Part shown: one piece after another, positions 28,548 to 31,695 of the stretch
Numbering within the stretch: the stretch's first letter is position 1
Layout of the letters: each line of letters starts with the position of its first letter
Position numbers and translations under genes: made by a program
Notes under the pieces: generated by a model
Told to the model about the DNA's origin: nothing
The model's input: the letters and a program-made list of their open reading frames with translations, nothing else
The model's database searches: none
Assembly: GCA_001598975.1 (NCBI GenBank)
Contig: BBXU01000758.1
Location: 1-31,695, forward strand
DNA length: 31,695 bases
DNA from: Parachlorella kessleri
Taxonomy: Eukaryota; Chlorophyta; Trebouxiophyceae; Chlorellales; Chlorellaceae
Reading direction: 5' to 3'

Positions 28548-30290
28548 TCATGCCGCTGTAGCAAGGCAGACAAAGGAAGTGAGAGCCTTCAGCAGGCAGC
28601 CCAGCCATAGCTACACAACCCTGCACCGTCCCTCTCCTGACAGAATCCTAGTTTGTTGCCCGCGCCCGCTATCTTACAGTGGGTAACTTCAGTGACAACC
28701 CAAGCTCTACAAAACTTGCGGCCACCGCCAACCCAGCACCATTGCCACAGAGAACACAACACACAACACATCACACACGCACGCACGCGCGGAGCTATAG
28801 AGCGGGTTGCATGAGCAACCAACCGTTGGCTTTGGAAGGACAGCAAGCCCCGTGTGACACACAGCCAGCCCCCACCTGGGTTCTCCTGCTCCTCCGCGGG
28901 GTTGCTGGGGTCATAATCGGGGTCATTCTTCTCCTGTGGAACATGGGACAGGGGCAGGGCACCAGGTCACACATCGCTGCTTTTCAAGAAACACTTGCTG
29001 GGTGGTGCCCCCCAATGCACACTGCTATGTTGGCTGCCAGTTGGATCACAATGCCTGCTCTCTACCTGCCTTAAAATGAGTTTACTAGAAGACAAATTGA
29101 AGCTTTAAGAAGGAAAAAAATTGAAGTTTTCTCCATGCCCAGGCACCCCAGCACAGCGGGTATTAGAATGCCATCGACCACCACTGCAGGTGGCAGCAGT
29201 CGAAACTGGAGCTGCTCCCCAAGCCAAGCCACGGGCAAGGCAGGGGCCAGATGCCAGAAAGTTGCATGGTAGATAGAGGTACTGTTAGCTTTCTTGTCGA
29301 CTGCAATGAACCCGGCATTATGTATGGCCCTACAGCAATGTTTGGATCATCCTCTCGCTCGAAAGCTAGGCCGCCTCCCACACACCTGGAACCGGTTGGT
29401 CTTGTCGGCTTCCTCGTCAGCTGCAGCAAGCTGCTCCTGGAGTGCGTCCTCATCACCCTAAATGTAACAACAAAGCGACAATGAGTCAGCCAAAAAACAT
29501 TAAATTAAAATCAGTCAGAAGATAGAAGATACGAGGAGGAGGAAGCAAAACCCAACCACGGCATTACAGAAGCATCATCATCTTGCTCCCAACCACTCCT
29601 CAGTCTTACGTGTCTTACGCTGTGTGCTTTCTAGAGATGCCTAGCGAAAGCCACCCACCTCCCGCTCGACCGCAAATGTCGCGCCAGTCAGCTCGGCATC
29701 ATACGACTGGGGTTGATCGGCTGCGCCAGGATGGCCAGGCCCAATCTGCGGCAGGAGGACACAGAGAGACGGCAAGTGGTCATCGTACTGGCATGTACAG
29801 GGTGTTAGGGTACTAGTCTTGTCTAGTTTTACAGCTTTCCACCGGGTGAAGGTGGTGGTGGTGGTGGTTGGTGGTGGTGGTTCCACCACCCTCGCGGGTC
29901 ACCCACAATCTTGTCACGCCTAGGAATGGAATGTCAACCAGGCTCAACCAGGTCAACGTGCAGGCCTACACAGGGCACCGGAGGAGCATCTGGAATGCGT
30001 TGCCTGGGCAGTGGTGGAGCGCCTGACAACACCGCCTACGAAAGCACGCCGGGCTCAAACAATACTGCACTGGTCCAGCTTAATCGCAAAAACATATCCC
30101 CACTTTCAACCCTAAACACGTAGACTTTGCCTTCAGTACCTGCCTTGGCACACCCAACCACTCACCATGTTCTGCGCCCGAGTGACCGCGGCTTTGCGAG
30201 ACGACTCCCTGCGGTCCTCCTCAGGGCGGGCGGCCGAAGCGGCGCCCCCAGCCTTGCCGCCGGGAATCTTGGTTTGGTCCTTTCCGTGCT
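28548..30290 (-). CDS. Small acidic protein, tandem paralogue 2 (5' end uncertain)
   Basis: Exons supported by homology to paralogue 1 are 29659-29745 (YDAELTGATFAVERE), 29386-29457 (GDEDALQEQLAAADEEADK), 28876-28933 (EKNDPDYDPSNPAEEQENP) and a terminal 28548-28555 (CG GCA TGA). Like paralogue 1 it ends Ala-Ala-stop. Upstream, exon 30166-30290 (DQTKIPGGKAGGAASAARPE ending TRAQNM) joins in phase 0 and gives a basic, disordered N-terminus absent from paralogue 1. A possible first exon, 30463-30505 (MYHTPKLRLIKFPD), would close the frame to 130 residues, but its donor GTTTTA is weak. Exon 3 agrees with paralogue 1 at 17 of 19 residues and exon 2 at 14 of 24, while introns differ. Family unrecognised. 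Confidence 0.62.
29851..29891 (+). repeat. GGT microsatellite with a short inverted partner
   Basis: About ten GGT units (29851-29882, interrupted once by TTG) are followed at once by TTCCACCACC, so the strand can fold back. It lies in the intron upstream of exon 29659-29745 of paralogue 2. Confidence 0.85.
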
Positions 30291-30630
30291 CTGCATCTCC
30301 AGGAAGGAGAGGTGGACAAGAGTCAAACACCGATGCCAGGTGTCCGGCCACCACAGTATGATATTGGTGGGGCCCTGGTCAGGCTTGGCAGGCCTGGAGT
30401 GACTGGGGCAAGGAGGTAGCTCAGCATGGGTATGAGGTACTGAAAGCCTTCCGGTCTAAAACCGTCAGGAAACTTAATGAGCCTGAGCTTTGGAGTATGG
30501 TACATCAGAGCATACGACTGGCTGGCAGTGCTGCCGCCGGTCGCAGCAGCCTTGCCGAAAGCAAGCCTGCTGCGAAAGCAAGTTTGGCCACCAAAGGGGC
30601 TGGTGGGGTAACAAGAGCGGTCCTGCTGTC

Positions 30631-31362
30631 CTAGGCTTTACAGTCGCCACACATGTAATCCAGAATGCAAATCTTAGGGGCAAGACATCCACTGTGAGGC
30701 AGTGCACCTCCCAAGCACCAGCACCTTAGCAGCCACCGAACTGCAACTACCCCAGTCAATGTTGGGCTGAAGCTGCACAACCGAGTGGTGGGGGCACCAC
30801 AGTACAGCCGTCCGGCAAGGAAGCAAGACCTCGCAACTCTTGCTACTGGCTTAGGGTGTTGCCTCAGCATGAGGGTGGCAACATTCTTAACCCATGCTTG
30901 CCTGACATGGTGAACGCCGCAACGCTGGTTCACAGGGGTTGAGCAGTGTCTCCTGCAAGCAGGCAATTTCCGTGTTGGGTCGGTGAGCGACCAAGCTGGC
31001 AAAGTGTGCGCAAACCATAGCGCCGTCCCGTCCACGCCGCCAGACAACCAACCTTTCTTGATGGCAAACCTTGCGATCAGAAGTGGCAACTCACAAAATT
31101 TTGCAGGATAGTCCCCTCGTAAGGCCTGGCTGCTCGAACAGAATATCTTGTGGCCGTGGCTGCAAGGGTGGGCTGGCAGCGGCCCTGCAACTAGAGCGAA
31201 AGTCTTTCTCGAGACGTGATCGCAGAAACTTGCTACGCTTGTGACAACCGCCGCAGACCAGGTTACAGTTGCTCCTACAATCAGTACCGTGCGGTGCGCT
31301 GTTTTTCGCACGGGTTGTGTGAGCATCGCGTAGACTTGCGGTGGCACCGTTCTGGCCGCCAT
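30631..31362 (-). CDS. Doubtful gene; N-terminal exon of a possible small membrane protein
   Basis: An ATG-started frame of 243 codons. Only the first part looks like protein: MAARTVPPQVYAMLTQPVRK, then a hydrophobic stretch TVLIVGATVTWSAAVVTSVA, like a small organelle membrane subunit. The rest is Cys/His/Arg-rich and shadow-like, and includes acceptor-like (CCTTGCAG near 31159) and donor-like (TTTTGTGAGT near 31093) sites, which suggests introns. Between those sites another frame reads TATRYSVRAARPYEGTILQN. I cannot fix the exon chain. The competing frame at 31091-31666 runs through repeat DNA and is unlikely. Confidence 0.25.
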   Translation of the reverse strand: MAARTVPPQVYAMLTQPVRKTAHRTVLIVGATVTWSAAVVTSVASFCDHVSRKTFALVAGPLPAHPCSHGHKIFCSSSQALRGDYPAKFCELPLLIARFAIKKGWLSGGVDGTALWFAHTLPAWSLTDPTRKLPACRRHCSTPVNQRCGVHHVRQAWVKNVATLMLRQHPKPVARVARSCFLAGRLYCGAPTTRLCSFSPTLTGVVAVRWLLRCWCLGGALPHSGCLAPKICILDYMCGDCKA

Positions 31363-31407
31363 TGGCGGACGCGCCAGCGCCCTTGGACCAACTGGCCTTC
31401 ACGTGTT

Positions 31408-31516
31408 TATTAGTTTGGGGCGGGAGGTAGTATGAACAGAGAGTGAGAGGGCTGGCTGTACGAACAGGACTGGATGCAGAATGCGCCTGAGTCTTGCCCG
31501 AGTTCTGAGCCAGTCG
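31408..31516 (+). repeat. Dispersed repeat copy, near complete
   Basis: TTATTAGTTTGGGGCGGGAG, then AGTATGAACAGAGAGTGAGA, ACAGGACTGGATGCAGAATG and GTCTTGCCCGAGTTCTGAGC follow in order. This is one of the best preserved copies and sets the order of blocks for the family. Confidence 0.75.
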
Positions 31517-31614
31517 TTCTCTCCCTAAGATAAGCATATGCCACTGGAAGAGCATGCCATACGTGCTTGCTGCCATAGAAAGTGGCAGACCGACAACAGA
31601 AGGGGTGGGTGCAG

Positions 31615-31660
31615 TTATTAGTGTAGGTGGCAGGTAGTGCGGAACAGGGAGTGAGCGGTG
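31615..31660 (+). repeat. Dispersed repeat, 5' end only
   Basis: TTATTAGTGTAGGTGGCAGG, then TAGTGCGGAACAGGGAGTGA, after which similarity stops. It begins about 207 bp after the start of the previous copy, in the same orientation. The window itself ends in GTTATTAGCA, the first bases of another copy as written at 9321. Confidence 0.7.
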
Positions 31661-31695
31661 ACCCATAAGGTGATCTGTATTAAGAGTTATTAGCA

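Noticed and set aside
29851..29891. GGT array considered as a Gly- or Val-rich coding repeat
   Set aside because: It lies inside an intron of paralogue 2, and neither frame connects to flanking exons.
31091..31666. Minus-strand ORF of 191 codons at the right edge
   Set aside because: It runs through two copies of the dispersed repeat, so much of the frame is repeat translation.
1..31695. CRISPR arrays, bacterial operons, tRNA or rRNA genes, organelle or viral insertions
   Set aside because: No regular direct repeats with spacers, no cloverleaf or rRNA core sequence recognised by eye, and all supported genes have spliceosomal introns.

Overview
This is an intron-dense nuclear segment of a green alga (chlorophyte). 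The kinase is a plant/alga-type calcium-dependent protein kinase, two genes carry plastid or thylakoid-lumen style targeting sequences, coding exons are GC-rich and short, and most genes have 2 to 11 introns of about 90 to 600 bp. The exact lineage cannot be fixed from the sequence; Chlorophyceae or Trebouxiophyceae are both possible. Nothing looks bacterial, and I see no rRNA, tRNA, CRISPR array or intact transposase. Gene models were built by joining exons by hand at GT-AG (and two GC-AG) sites and requiring the frame to close.

Layout, left to right: the last two exons of an unidentified + gene (157-720); a stretch with two coding-like, probably broken ORFs (about 1180-1710); a 12-exon CDPK (+, 2129-7845); about 1.8 kb of mostly non-coding DNA with repeats; an F-box/LRR-like gene (-, 9614-10941) head to head with an RluA-type RNA pseudouridine synthase (+, 11301-14255); a plastid coiled-coil membrane protein resembling MFP1 (-, 15026-18993); a thylakoid-lumen histidine-phosphatase-fold protein that lacks its catalytic residues (-, 19840-22031), head to head with a PTRHD1-type peptidyl-tRNA hydrolase domain protein (+, 22271-23427); a small single-span membrane protein (-, start 24663), head to head with mitochondrial ribosomal protein bL28m (+, 24791-25569); and two tandem paralogous genes for a small acidic protein family I do not recognise (-, 26322-27515 and 28548 to about 30290). 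The last 1.2 kb holds a doubtful ORF and repeats.

Three themes stand out. (1) A diverged dispersed repeat, with an end resembling GGGTGGCAGGTAGTGCG, occurs about ten times on both strands, once as an inverted pair and up to three times in a row at the right edge. (2) There are four local tandem duplications inside genes, and three of them copy a splice junction; the best is a 120-bp, about 97% identical duplication across an exon end and donor of bL28m. (3) Several proteins keep their family fold but have lost canonical catalytic or metal-binding residues: CDPK EF-hands 1-3 and its HRD histidine, all active-site residues of the phosphatase-like protein, and the usual Asp of the pseudouridine synthase. 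The genes do not form one pathway, but organelle functions (plastid, thylakoid lumen, mitochondrial translation) are over-represented, and three pairs are divergent with short shared promoter regions.
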